From: Bacillus gobiensis
Lineage (GTDB): Bacteria > Bacillota > Bacilli > Bacillales > Bacillaceae
Direction of reading: 5' to 3'
Length of the DNA: 64,000 nucleotides
Assembly: GCF_001278705.1 (NCBI RefSeq)
Contig: NZ_CP012600.1
Coordinates: 4,189,417 to 4,253,416, forward strand
The notes under the pieces were generated by a model that saw only the letters and a program-made list of their open reading frames with translations, was not told the origin of the DNA and did not search any database. Shown here piece after piece: positions 33,783 through 42,759 of this stretch. The number at the start of each line of letters is the position of its first letter. Positions within the stretch are counted from its first letter, which is position 1. The position numbers and the translations under genes are program-made.

Positions 33783-34757
33783 ATGACAAATCATATTGAA
33801 CACGTAGAATATTTAGACGAAAAGGCGGTTAAATTAAGCAGTTCATATTTGGACGCGATACTTATTCCATCCTGGGGAAGCAATCTTATTTCTTTACAAT
33901 GGAAAAAAGAAAATGTAAACGTTTTGAATGTGCCGAAGTCATCAGAAGAGTATCTCTCAGCTCCATTTTTCTACGGAATACCGATTCTCTTTCCTCCTAA
34001 TCGAATCGATCGAGGGAAAATGAGCTACGCCGGACAAGATTATCAGCTGGAGGTTAATGAAACAGACAAAGAAAACCATCTTCACGGCTTTCTGCATGAT
34101 AAACCTTTCAGCTTAAAAAGTGCAGAATTAGAGGATGGAAAAGCGGTCGTAAAAACCGAGCTGCAATCTAGCCATTTCCCCGATATTATCAGGGTTTTTC
34201 CACACTCTTTTAAAATAACAATGATTTACACGCTTGATGGTTCAAGCCTTCGTGTTGGAGGCGAAATGAAAAATCTTGGTGATAAACCAATGCCCTTTGG
34301 CTTCGGCTACCATACTGCTTTTCCATTTCCGCTGAATAACAAGGGTGACAAAGAAGCTTGCACGTTCACACTTCCTGTCAGCAAGCAATGGATCCTGAAT
34401 GAACGCTCCTTGCCTACGGGTGAATTAAAATCGAGTGAGCACAATTACAAAGAAGAGACGAGCCCGATTGGCAGAGAGCTTGATGATATTTTTCTTGCTG
34501 ATATCGATCAGCAGGGTAACAGTATCGCCGCATTAACGGATCATGCCGCGAACTTGAAGGTTGAATATCAGTGCGATCACTCGTTTAAGCATTGGGTTGC
34601 ATTTAATGGAGCAGAGGGTTTGTTATGTCTTGAGCCCTATACGTGGGTAACGAATGCGCCAAACGTGAATCAGTCAGCTTCATTGACAGGATTGAAAGGT
34701 TTGGATCCAGATCAGACCATTACTTGTATGTCTACATTTACAATCTCAAGCCTTTAG
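33783..34757 (+). CDS. Aldose 1-epimerase family protein
   Basis: The 324-residue protein has the galactose mutarotase-like fold: IPILFPPNRIDRGKMSY, NHLHGFLHDKPF with the substrate His pair, GFGYHTAFPFPL and the catalytic Glu in LCLEPYTW. It would interconvert anomers of a sugar or sugar phosphate. It is far from galKT, so galactose is not its assured substrate. Start ATG 33783 follows GGAGAG; TTG 33780 is adjacent. Confidence 0.85.
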   Translation: MTNHIEHVEYLDEKAVKLSSSYLDAILIPSWGSNLISLQWKKENVNVLNVPKSSEEYLSAPFFYGIPILFPPNRIDRGKMSYAGQDYQLEVNETDKENHLHGFLHDKPFSLKSAELEDGKAVVKTELQSSHFPDIIRVFPHSFKITMIYTLDGSSLRVGGEMKNLGDKPMPFGFGYHTAFPFPLNNKGDKEACTFTLPVSKQWILNERSLPTGELKSSEHNYKEETSPIGRELDDIFLADIDQQGNSIAALTDHAANLKVEYQCDHSFKHWVAFNGAEGLLCLEPYTWVTNAPNVNQSASLTGLKGLDPDQTITCMSTFTISSL

Positions 34758-34871
34758 CAGGATGGCTAGTGCTTTGAATAGTAAAAATCCATACATATCC
34801 CTTTATTTCAATTGCGAGGATTGGTATCTTTAAATTAAGATAAATTGCATTAAAATTAGGAGGAAGCAAAG

Positions 34872-35690
34872 ATGTCTTTAAGAGAACAGATTATAAATGC
34901 CCTAAATGTGCAATCAGAGATTGATCCAAAAAGCGAGATTAGAAAAAGAGTAGACTTTCTGAAAGAGTATAAGAAAAAAACAGGTGCTAAAGGTTTTGTC
35001 TTGGGAATTAGCGGGGGACAAGATTCAACGCTTGCAGGAAAGCTTGCGCAATTGGCCGTTGAGGAATTAAGAAACGAGGGTGAAGAAGCTGAGTTTACTG
35101 CTGTCAGGCTGCCACATGGCGCACAGGCCGATGAAGCTGATGCCCAGTTGGCACTTCAGTTTATTCGCCCCGATAACTCTATAGTCTTTAATATTCAATC
35201 TACGGTCAGCGCATTCGCTGAACAGTATGGAATTGAAACGAATGAGCACTTATCCGATTTTAACAAAGGGAACGTAAAGGCGCGTGTCAGAATGATTGTC
35301 CAATATGCAGTTGGCGGGCAAAACGGGCTGCTTGTCATCGGTACGGATCATGCAGCAGAAGCGGTGACAGGGTTTTTCACAAAATACGGAGACGGCGGTG
35401 CCGATATCCTGCCGTTGACGGGTTTGTCAAAGCGTCAAGGCAAAAGTTTGCTTATGGAATTAGATGCTCCTGAACGGCTTTATACAAAATCGCCGACAGC
35501 TGACCTTCTGGATGAGGTTCCTCAACAGGCGGATGAAAAAGAGCTTGGGGTTACTTATAACGATATTGACGACTATTTGGAAGGGAAGCCTGTCCGAAAA
35601 GAAGTCGAAGAAGTGCTAGAAAAGCGCTATCTGCTTACCGAACATAAACGTCAAGTACCTGTATCCATGTTTGATGATTGGTGGAAGTAA
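34872..35690 (+). CDS. nadE: NH3-dependent NAD+ synthetase
   Basis: The 272-residue enzyme makes NAD+ from deamido-NAD+, ATP and ammonia. The PP-loop [11 protein letters not shown] lies near residues 46-56, [14 protein letters not shown] near 78, and [28 protein letters not shown] near 156, all diagnostic of NadE. There is no glutaminase domain. RBS is TAGGAGGAAG. The alpha/beta hydrolase gene follows at once. Confidence 0.96.
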   Translation: MSLREQIINALNVQSEIDPKSEIRKRVDFLKEYKKKTGAKGFVLGISGGQDSTLAGKLAQLAVEELRNEGEEAEFTAVRLPHGAQADEADAQLALQFIRPDNSIVFNIQSTVSAFAEQYGIETNEHLSDFNKGNVKARVRMIVQYAVGGQNGLLVIGTDHAAEAVTGFFTKYGDGGADILPLTGLSKRQGKSLLMELDAPERLYTKSPTADLLDEVPQQADEKELGVTYNDIDDYLEGKPVRKEVEEVLEKRYLLTEHKRQVPVSMFDDWWK

Positions 35691-35691
35691 A

Positions 35692-36561
35692 TTGCAGGAT
35701 AATCGTACGGTTCAAAGTGTGAGTACAGTGATAAATGATATGAACATACGATATTTTACAGCCGGTGATAAAGGATCTCCGGTTGTTTTTATACATGGAT
35801 CCGGTTTAGATTCGGCTTCTATCTCGTGGAGCAGAGTGCTGGGGGAGTTAGCAGAAGAATTTCGCGTATTTGCTCCTGATCTCCCCGGATATGGACAAAG
35901 CGAAAAGCCTGAGGTCGACTACACTGTCGATTACTATGTTGCGTTTTTAGAGCAGTTTTTAGACCACATTAATGAAAAAGAAATTTGTATAATTGGGCTG
36001 TCAATGGGTGGGGCAATTGCGCTTTCTTTTGCTTTGAGACATCCTGCTCGGACAAAAAAATTGGTGTTGGTCTCCTCCTATGGACTTATGCAGAGACTGC
36101 CGTTTCACCCTCTTACTGCTTTCTCGATAAAGACAGCGGTAATGGAATGGGGGTATCTGGTGCTGCAAAAAAGCAGAAGCCGCTTGTTGACGAAAAGGGT
36201 GCTGTTATCAGGATTAATTTGTGCCAAGGAAAAGCTAAGCGATGAATTGCTTGAAGAGGTTTATCTGGCTTCGCAGGATCCTCAGGCAGGAAGAGCCTAT
36301 TGCTCATTTTTACGAAGCGAGCTAATGGAAAAGGGGCTCAAGTCAAATTTTCTTGAAAGATTATCTGAAATCAGGATGCCGACATTGCTTGTTCAGGGTA
36401 CAAAAGATAAAACGATCCCGCTTTCCTGCGCGATCTCAGCTAATGAAAGCATAAAGAATTCGAATCTCTTTTTATTTGAGGGGTGCAGCCATTGGCCGCA
36501 AAATGAAGAGACGGACAAATTTAATCAAACAGTGAAGCAATTTTTGTTATATGGCTGCTGA
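35692..36561 (+). CDS. Alpha/beta hydrolase
   Basis: The 289-residue protein has the alpha/beta hydrolase motifs: oxyanion HGSGLDSASISW, nucleophile elbow GLSMGGAIALSFA (Ser near 105), acid in LVQGTKDKTIP and His in GCSHWPQNE. TTG 35692 is two bases after the nadE stop and behind GGTGGAAG, so it is coupled to nadE; ATG starts inside nadE are possible but would overlap it. Substrate is unknown. Confidence 0.87.
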   Translation: MQDNRTVQSVSTVINDMNIRYFTAGDKGSPVVFIHGSGLDSASISWSRVLGELAEEFRVFAPDLPGYGQSEKPEVDYTVDYYVAFLEQFLDHINEKEICIIGLSMGGAIALSFALRHPARTKKLVLVSSYGLMQRLPFHPLTAFSIKTAVMEWGYLVLQKSRSRLLTKRVLLSGLICAKEKLSDELLEEVYLASQDPQAGRAYCSFLRSELMEKGLKSNFLERLSEIRMPTLLVQGTKDKTIPLSCAISANESIKNSNLFLFEGCSHWPQNEETDKFNQTVKQFLLYGC

Positions 36562-36635
36562 CTTTGAACTTAGGAGTTTTTCTATCGGAAATATCGGTCC
36601 TTTTTTCAAATCAAGTTCCCCTCCTGGTGTAGTTA

Positions 36636-36684
36636 GACAATCCTTCTTTAACGACAGGGCAAGGTCGATAAAGAAGGATTTAAT
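36636..36684. terminator. Hairpin between convergent hydrolase and IclR genes
   Basis: AATCCTTCTTTA (36639-36650) pairs with TAAAGAAGGATT (36669-36680), extended inside by CGAC/GTCG. T-tracts are short on both sides, so termination is likely but not certain. Confidence 0.6.
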
Positions 36685-37443
36685 CTATTTGATCCCATAC
36701 ATTAGCTTCTTCGTAATCCCTTCGCTCTTTTGATTTAAAATCTCAATGAACTCGTCAGTTGTTTTTTGTAGTAAGCGTTGTTTAGGCCCAGATACGGATA
36801 AGGAGCCTATCGCTTTTTCTTCAAAAAAAACAGGAACAGAAAAACACAGTAATCCTTCGCTTAATTCTTCATCATCGATCGCATATTTTGAGGATCGGAT
36901 ATTTTCAATTTCCTGTCTTAGCCTATCAGGGTCTGTAATTGTGTGAGAGGTATATTGATGTAGCTTCTGATCTAAAACACTATCTATAAAATCCGAATTT
37001 GAATATGATAATAACATCTTGCCAGCAGCTGTTGCATGCAAAGGGCCGCGCCAACCGATATAAGACAGCATTCGAAATGGATGAGGAGATTCCTTCTTAG
37101 CGATATATCCAACATGGTAGCCATCTAATACAGAAAAATGACCAGTTTCACCAGTGATATCTGATAGAGAAACAAGAAAAGGATAAACTGTTTGCTGCAA
37201 TGACGGGATGGCTAACGCGGCGTTTCCTAATTCCATCAAACGTAATGTAAGGCGATATTTTTTGTCATCCCCCTGTCTCACTATCTGTTGAAGGCTTAAC
37301 GTTTTTAACAAACGATAGACTGTTGCTCTTGGGATTCCTGTGAGCTTGCTAATTTCTCCTGCACTCAAACCCGCGCCATTTTTAAATTGTTCTAAAATTC
37401 TAATCGCATGTACGACACTATTAACACCTTCTGTTACCGGCAT
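36685..37443 (-). CDS. IclR family transcriptional regulator
   Basis: The 252-residue protein has the IclR winged HTH (VHAIRILEQFKNGAGLSAGEISKLTGIPRATVYRLLKTL) and an effector domain with GPLHATAAGKMLLSY and DDEELSEGLLCFSVPVF. It is divergent from an EamA-type exporter gene, with tandem palindromic sites between them, so it probably represses that gene and itself in response to a small acid or the exported compound. Confidence 0.92.
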   Translation of the reverse strand: MPVTEGVNSVVHAIRILEQFKNGAGLSAGEISKLTGIPRATVYRLLKTLSLQQIVRQGDDKKYRLTLRLMELGNAALAIPSLQQTVYPFLVSLSDITGETGHFSVLDGYHVGYIAKKESPHPFRMLSYIGWRGPLHATAAGKMLLSYSNSDFIDSVLDQKLHQYTSHTITDPDRLRQEIENIRSSKYAIDDEELSEGLLCFSVPVFFEEKAIGSLSVSGPKQRLLQKTTDEFIEILNQKSEGITKKLMYGIK

Positions 37444-37488
37444 TTATTGTACCCCCTTGACAGTTTGCAACACAAATTTTATTCTAAT

Positions 37489-37527
37489 TGTATCATTATT
37501 GATACATAAGTGTCCATTATTGATACA
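37489..37527. promoter_or_regulatory. Tandem IclR-type operators
   Basis: TGTATCATTATTGATACA (37489-37506) is an inverted repeat with 7-bp arms around TTAT. A second, imperfect copy TGTCCATTATTGATACA lies at 37511-37527. The shared ATTATTGATACA repeats at a 21-bp step, placing both on one face of the helix between iclR-like and eamA-like genes. Confidence 0.7.
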
Positions 37528-37565
37528 AAATTGAAATGAGCTAGAGTTTGGAGGATAAGTTTTCT

Positions 37566-38438
37566 ATGAAACGCGGAATTTTTCTATTAGTACTTGCTAC
37601 ACTTCTATGGAGCGGCAATTTTATTTGCGGACGTTATTTAGCAGATGCGTTGCCTGCACCGTTACTGAACACAATTCGATGGGGGATATCGACTATTCTG
37701 CTTTGGGGATTGCTGGCTATCAATAAAAAGAAATTCCCGATTGTTTCAAAGTGGAAGGAATTTATGATTTTAGGATTTTTCGGTGTATTTGCATTTTCAA
37801 CGTTAACTTACTTAGGGCTGGGATCTATAAGTGCATCTCAAGCTGGTATGATCTCGGCAGGAATTCCGATCGCAATTTTACTATTTACTCCTTTTCTTTT
37901 GAAAGAAACTATAAAAATGAAAGCTTGGATTGGTGCTGTAGTATCAATAGCAGGCGTTATTATTTTAGTACAAGGGAAACACTCAGCATCTTCTGAAGGC
38001 TCTATTGTTGGAGAGCTTGTAATTCTTTTATCCTGTTTGGCGTGGGGATTGTACACTGTGCTCGGAAAACGATATGGAAAGCAATTGGATCCACTGACGA
38101 TGACAGCAGGGGCGGCTTTCTACGGAACGCTTTTTAGTGCCATAAGCTGTATAGGAGCGGTGAAGCCAGATATGATACATATGACAGGTAACGCATGGTT
38201 AAGTGTCATTTATGTCAGCACGTTCGCCTCTGTAGGTGCTTACTTCTTATGGAATACGGGGGTTAAAATAGTTGGAGCGGGAACAGCAGCTCCATACATC
38301 AACTTGCTTCCTGTTTGGACAGTAGTATTAGGTGTCCTGCTATTACATGAACAAATAACTGGCATCACGCTTTTAGGAGGTATTATTACGATCAGCGGCG
38401 CCTTTTTAACAAGTTACAGGAAAGCTTCTGAACGATGA
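37566..38438 (+). CDS. EamA/DMT family transporter
   Basis: The 290-residue protein has ten predicted membrane helices in two EamA repeats; LLVLATLLWSGNFICGRYL opens the first and LSCLAWGLYTVLGKRYGK the second. Members export amino acids, nucleosides or drugs. Start ATG 37566 follows TGGAGG at a rather long 11 bases; a TTG at 37548 is in frame but lies on the ribosome binding site. The divergent IclR regulator is the likely controller. Confidence 0.9.
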   Translation: MKRGIFLLVLATLLWSGNFICGRYLADALPAPLLNTIRWGISTILLWGLLAINKKKFPIVSKWKEFMILGFFGVFAFSTLTYLGLGSISASQAGMISAGIPIAILLFTPFLLKETIKMKAWIGAVVSIAGVIILVQGKHSASSEGSIVGELVILLSCLAWGLYTVLGKRYGKQLDPLTMTAGAAFYGTLFSAISCIGAVKPDMIHMTGNAWLSVIYVSTFASVGAYFLWNTGVKIVGAGTAAPYINLLPVWTVVLGVLLLHEQITGITLLGGIITISGAFLTSYRKASER

Positions 38439-38462
38439 ATTTTCCTTCAAGAATATCGTGAC

Positions 38463-38510
38463 AGAAAAAACCTTGGCGAGAAAATAATTTCTCACCAAGG
38501 TTTTTTATAA
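38463..38510. terminator. Strong bidirectional terminator
   Basis: AAAAAACCTTGG(C)GAGAAA and TTTCTC(A)CCAAGGTTTTTT form a long stem between the convergent EamA and LTA synthase genes. Confidence 0.9.
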
Positions 38511-38520
38511 TCGTCTTGCT

Positions 38521-40467
38521 TTATTGTCCTTCTTTTTGACTTTTGCTTCCTTCTTCACTATTTTTATTTCCGTAGTGATAAAGGGAAGGATTCACTTTTT
38601 TGAAATCTTCAAGGTCATGGAAGCGCAGCAAATCCTGATAAAGAACCTGATCTGAGAGCTTGAGCTGCTGCTCCACCCTTTCTTTAATATTTTTTGTTTG
38701 TTCGTTTGGTTCCAGCGTATTTCCAGAAGCCGTATCGTAAATGGTATTATCAACAGAAGTGTACTTCGGTGTGATAAAGTCTCCGTTTCTTAAGGCAACT
38801 GTCTGGTCATGTTCTTTCGAGAACAAGTCGGTCCCGAAGTTAATATAGTTCCTTTGATCAATCCCTTGCAAATGAAGAAGTGTAGGCATGACGTCAATCA
38901 TACCGCCGTATGTGTGATTGACTCCGCCTTCTTTGCCAGGGATATGAAGCATCAACGGCACCCGCTGGTTCTGCATATTTTGATAAGGCGTAATCTCTTT
39001 TCCTTGAACCTCTGCCATGGCACGATTGTGGTTCTCTGATATTCCATTATGATCACCGTAAATCATAATGATGGAATCATCGTATAAACCGGAAGCTTTT
39101 AGATCATTGATGAACTGCTCCAATGCCTCATCTAAATAACGCGCCGTTTGGAAATAACCATCAACCGTGCTATCACCTGTTGTTCCCCTGTCAAGTGACG
39201 CATCCTGCTCATTGAGAATAAACGGATAGTGGTTCGTAAGCGTCAGTAAATGAGCATAAAAAGGCTGCTTTAAGGACTGAAGCATCGGCATTGACTCAGA
39301 AAAGAACTCCTTATCCTTTAAACCAAGATTAATTAAATTTTCATTTTTCATGTTGTAATAGCCGGCATCATAAAATTTATCGACGCCAAATTGCTTGTAA
39401 ATCTGGTCACGGTTCCAGAAGGATTTATAATCGCCGTGGAACACTGCGCTTGTATATCCTTCTTTTTGATTAAGAATCGCCGGAAGCGACTGATACGTAT
39501 TTTGTCCTCTTGTCATAAAAGCAGCGCCTTCAGGGAGACCAAATAAGCTATTATCAAGGGACAGTTCCGAATCTGCTGTCTTTCCTTGCCCGGTTTGATG
39601 GAAGAAGTTATCAAAATACGTCATGTTTTCTTCTCCGCGGGCAAGCTTATTAAGAAATGGAGTCACTTCTTCACCGTTTAATTTGTAATCAATTAAAAAA
39701 GATTGAAAGCTTTCCAAATGAATCTTAATAATATTTTTTCCTTTTCCGACACCGAAATACTCTGGATTCGGTTCGGCATAATGAGCACTTGTATAGTTTT
39801 TGGCCGTCGTTAAATCATCACTTGTCGCATAAGCTCTTTGAGACTCAGACTTGGCTGTCTCAATCCCGTTATAAACGGTGAAATTGTATGGTCCCAAATA
39901 TTTGACGATGTAGTTCCGGTCAAAGGTTCTTGATAGCAGATCAGGGCGATCCTTCTCAGCTAGTCCCAAGTTAATCATAAATAACGCAAGGCCGCTAACG
40001 ATAACAAGCGATGCCATTTTCTTGCTCATTTTAAACGCTTTTATTTCCGGTCTCCAAATCATAATCGCGATGAGAATCAAAAAATCAAGAAAGTAGATGA
40101 CATCGTGAAAGTTCATAATGTCAAATACACCGTCTTGCATGTTACTTAGATTGTCTCTTTGGATAAAATTTGAAAACGTCAAGAAATCATCAAAGAATCG
40201 GTAAAATAGGATATTTGCGTACAAGATTAAGGTCATGACAGCATCCATGATCAAAATGATGGCCGCGGAAATCCTTCCTTTTGCAAACAGTGCAAGGCCT
40301 AAGAACACAATTATTGCACTGAATGGATTAAGGAATAATAAAAATTGCTGAAATCCGCCTTTTACACCAAGATTAAATTCCATAAAATACGAGGCATAGG
40401 TTTTCGCCCATACCAGGACAACAGCTAATAAGAAAAAGCTCATCTTATTTGAAAAAATTTTTTTCAT
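38521..40467 (-). CDS. Lipoteichoic acid synthase family protein (LtaS/YfnI type)
   Basis: The 648-residue protein has five N-terminal membrane helices (to about residue 170) and an extracellular sulfatase-like domain. Catalytic Thr297 lies in FFHQTGQGKTADSE, the same position as in LtaS; metal ligands are Glu252 (HLESFQSF), YGDHNGISE and FHGDYKSFWNR. RAYAT near 211-215 resembles the AXA site where LtaS is cleaved. It polymerises glycerol phosphate from phosphatidylglycerol onto lipoteichoic acid. B. subtilis has four paralogues, so I do not fix the symbol. Confidence 0.92.
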   Translation of the reverse strand: MKKIFSNKMSFFLLAVVLVWAKTYASYFMEFNLGVKGGFQQFLLFLNPFSAIIVFLGLALFAKGRISAAIILIMDAVMTLILYANILFYRFFDDFLTFSNFIQRDNLSNMQDGVFDIMNFHDVIYFLDFLILIAIMIWRPEIKAFKMSKKMASLVIVSGLALFMINLGLAEKDRPDLLSRTFDRNYIVKYLGPYNFTVYNGIETAKSESQRAYATSDDLTTAKNYTSAHYAEPNPEYFGVGKGKNIIKIHLESFQSFLIDYKLNGEEVTPFLNKLARGEENMTYFDNFFHQTGQGKTADSELSLDNSLFGLPEGAAFMTRGQNTYQSLPAILNQKEGYTSAVFHGDYKSFWNRDQIYKQFGVDKFYDAGYYNMKNENLINLGLKDKEFFSESMPMLQSLKQPFYAHLLTLTNHYPFILNEQDASLDRGTTGDSTVDGYFQTARYLDEALEQFINDLKASGLYDDSIIMIYGDHNGISENHNRAMAEVQGKEITPYQNMQNQRVPLMLHIPGKEGGVNHTYGGMIDVMPTLLHLQGIDQRNYINFGTDLFSKEHDQTVALRNGDFITPKYTSVDNTIYDTASGNTLEPNEQTKNIKERVEQQLKLSDQVLYQDLLRFHDLEDFKKVNPSLYHYGNKNSEEGSKSQKEGQ

Positions 40468-40857
40468 TCATTCCTCTTCCTTTTTTAAAACATTTAAAAA
40501 AAATTTACATGGTTCCATATCTCTATTTACAATTCTGTGAATCGAAGTTTGATTCACCTATCCATTTTATTTTTAAGTCTTCATTTTTTCAAGTGAAAAT
40601 AGTCTAGTTAAAATGTGGAGAGTTTCTTCATTACCGAAAATCTCTATAATTTGTGAGAGGTAATAACCGTTGGAAATGCCTTCATATCAAGGAAAGTAGG
40701 AAATAAAAGCAGAATATATGAACCGGAAAAAAATGTCGTTATTTGATTAAATTTGGTGATTTAAAAAAGATTAAATTTCTATGACATTTAGGCATTGATG
40801 GAAATTTTGGGATATCCGCTCTTTCGAGTGAATATGAGAGAATGGCTAGTGTTATTT
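40468..40857. other. Gene-free interval
   Basis: 390 bp of AT-rich sequence between the LTA synthase start and the end of the flavin reductase gene. It must contain the promoter of the LTA synthase gene on the minus strand. I see no convincing ORF with ribosome binding site, no hairpin with T-tract and no long repeat. Confidence 0.4.
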
Positions 40858-41478
40858 CTATAATGGTCTTTCGATCGTAAATTTTTTTCCGAGAGCAGCG
40901 TAGTCATTTCCTGCTAGCCTGCAGACTGGCGCCAAGTGTTCCGAAAGTATGTAGCCATTAGCAGGATCATACACCTGATTGTGTAAGTGATAACAAAGCA
41001 CTCTGCCGATTATCAAATCCGTCGTTTCTTCATTATGATCGTTTGCAAAAGTTAGATGCTGCTCAAGTCTGCATTCAAATCGAATTTTTGCTTCTCGAAT
41101 TCCCGGCACTGAAATTTTTTCACTATCCACTAAAGATAGCGATGTTTGCTCCAGCTCACTTTCGTCTTGCGGGAGGGAGGCAGCTGTTTTATTGATCTCC
41201 TCGATAATCGATTCATCACTCAAGTGAATGACGAATTCTTTGCTGTTTGTGATGTTTCTTGCAGTGTCCTTCATTTCTCCGTTTATTCTTTGAACAGAGA
41301 TGGAAAGGAGCGGGGGATTCGAGCTAACAACGTTAAAGAAACTGAAAGGCGCAGCGTTTACAACTTGATTTTCTAAAGAGATGGAGCTGACGAAGGCAAT
41401 CGGTCTAGGGATGACACTGCCTGACAAAATTTTGTAGTTATCCTTAGCAGAAATATCATTTGCATCAATTTTGTACAC
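40858..41478 (-). CDS. Flavin reductase-like (FMN-binding split barrel) protein
   Basis: The 206-residue protein shows the flavin reductase pattern of the DIM6/NTAB group: SGSVIPRPIAFVSSISLENQVVNAAPFSFFNVVSSNPPLLSISV at the start, RNITNSKEFVIHL and a conserved GRVLCYHLH. It binds FMN and may supply reduced flavin or act on an aromatic substrate. It starts with GTG at 41478 behind AAGGAGGG. Confidence 0.9.
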   Translation of the reverse strand: MYKIDANDISAKDNYKILSGSVIPRPIAFVSSISLENQVVNAAPFSFFNVVSSNPPLLSISVQRINGEMKDTARNITNSKEFVIHLSDESIIEEINKTAASLPQDESELEQTSLSLVDSEKISVPGIREAKIRFECRLEQHLTFANDHNEETTDLIIGRVLCYHLHNQVYDPANGYILSEHLAPVCRLAGNDYAALGKKFTIERPL

Positions 41479-41523
41479 ACAAATCCCTCCTTGCTTCCGT
41501 TTAGTATATCACTTACAGTTTGA

Positions 41524-42036
41524 TTAGAGAGAAATTTTGCTCGGCCTAGAAGCATTTCTTTTGCCCCATGGTTTAATTACAGAGAGCCAGAATGTCAAAA
41601 TCAAAGACAGAATCTGCAAAATCACACCTGTGAAGAGCCAGCCTTGATTAATCATCTCTTTGGCTGCCAGTCCGTTTGCAGATGAAACGTTGAAAGCATT
41701 TAGGCTGATGGAATAGATAGCAACGAGCCCTAATCCCATCATAACGAGTGAGAGTACCTCTTTTGCAATGATCCAGTAATGTTTAAACAGGCCCCAGTTA
41801 GTGAGGACGGATAACAGAATTCCGGTAATTACCGTGCCGAAAATTGAAACTCTTCCGCTTGATGAGGCAAGTAAATACATTGCTGTATAGGATGAGACAA
41901 GAGTTTGCTCATTCTCAGTTGCGGCCGCATTAATGCTCAGAACTAGAAAAACAACGGTTGTGCCAAACCATATGGCGGCAAATAAGATATGAAGAAGCAA
42001 AAGTGATTTTCTTTGGTTGAGGCTGATTTTTTTCAT
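41524..42036 (-). CDS. Four-helix integral membrane protein (DUF2269-like)
   Basis: The 170-residue protein has four membrane segments (near residues 12-32, 57-79, 88-110, 134-155) and begins RKSLLLLHILFAAIWFGTTVV, similar in style to DUF2269 proteins. Function is unknown. It starts 22 bases after the response-regulator gene behind AGGAGGAAG, so it belongs to the same operon as the broken two-component system and may have been its target or accessory. Confidence 0.75.
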   Translation of the reverse strand: MKKISLNQRKSLLLLHILFAAIWFGTTVVFLVLSINAAATENEQTLVSSYTAMYLLASSSGRVSIFGTVITGILLSVLTNWGLFKHYWIIAKEVLSLVMMGLGLVAIYSISLNAFNVSSANGLAAKEMINQGWLFTGVILQILSLILTFWLSVIKPWGKRNASRPSKISL

Positions 42037-42058
42037 TTGAGCTTCCTCCTTTTAGAGG

Positions 42059-42759
42059 TCAGGCTTTAAAACGATAGCCTGCGCCCCAAATCGTTTCAAT
42101 AAATTTCGGTTTGGATGGATCAGTTTCGATTTTTTCTCTGATTTTACGAATATGGACAAATACTGTGCCCACATCACCCATGCTATCCAGACCCCAAATT
42201 CTTTCAAACAAATCCTCCTTGCTAAACACCTGGTTCGGATTCACAGCTAAAAAATAGAGCAAGTTAAACTCTTTTGAGGTAAAAATGACTTCTCGTTCAT
42301 GGACAAATACTCTGCGGGACCGTTTATCGATTCGGATGCCGTCGATATATAATTCATCACTAGGTTCCGCATGGTTCGTCAGCCGGCTGTATCTGGATAT
42401 GTGGGCCTTCACTCTTGCCACCAATTCACTCGGGCTAAACGGTTTAACGACATAATCATCAGCTCCGATTCCAAGTCCACGGATTTTATCAACATCTTCT
42501 TTTTTGCAGATACCATGATAATCGGGATGTTTTTCGTATTTCTAATCTTCTTGCAGATTTCAAATCCATCGATTGCAGGCAGCATAAGGTCGAGAATAAT
42601 TAAATCATAATTCCCAGTCATGGCTTGATAGAGTCCGTCATCTTCTGTACCCGATATATCAACGGAAAAGCCGTTTGCTTCAAGGTAGTCTCGCTCAAGA
42701 TTTGCAATGGTTGCTTCATCTTCAATTATGAGTATGTTCTTCAGATTGCTCACCTTCAT
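42059..42759 (-). pseudogene. OmpR-type response regulator, one-base frameshift
   Basis: The receiver half (ILIIEDEATIANL, phosphoacceptor Asp in YDLIILDLMLPAIDG, IPIIMVSAKK) and the DNA-binding half (KPFSPSELVARVKAHI, winged helix ending ETIWGAGYRFKA) are in different frames. The break is in a run of six A (T on the plus strand, 42500-42505); seven A would restore SAKKEDVDKIRGLGIGADDY and one continuous protein of about 233 residues. It is either a true frameshift, a slippage-prone tract or a sequencing error. The partner kinase immediately upstream is also broken. Confidence 0.85.
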
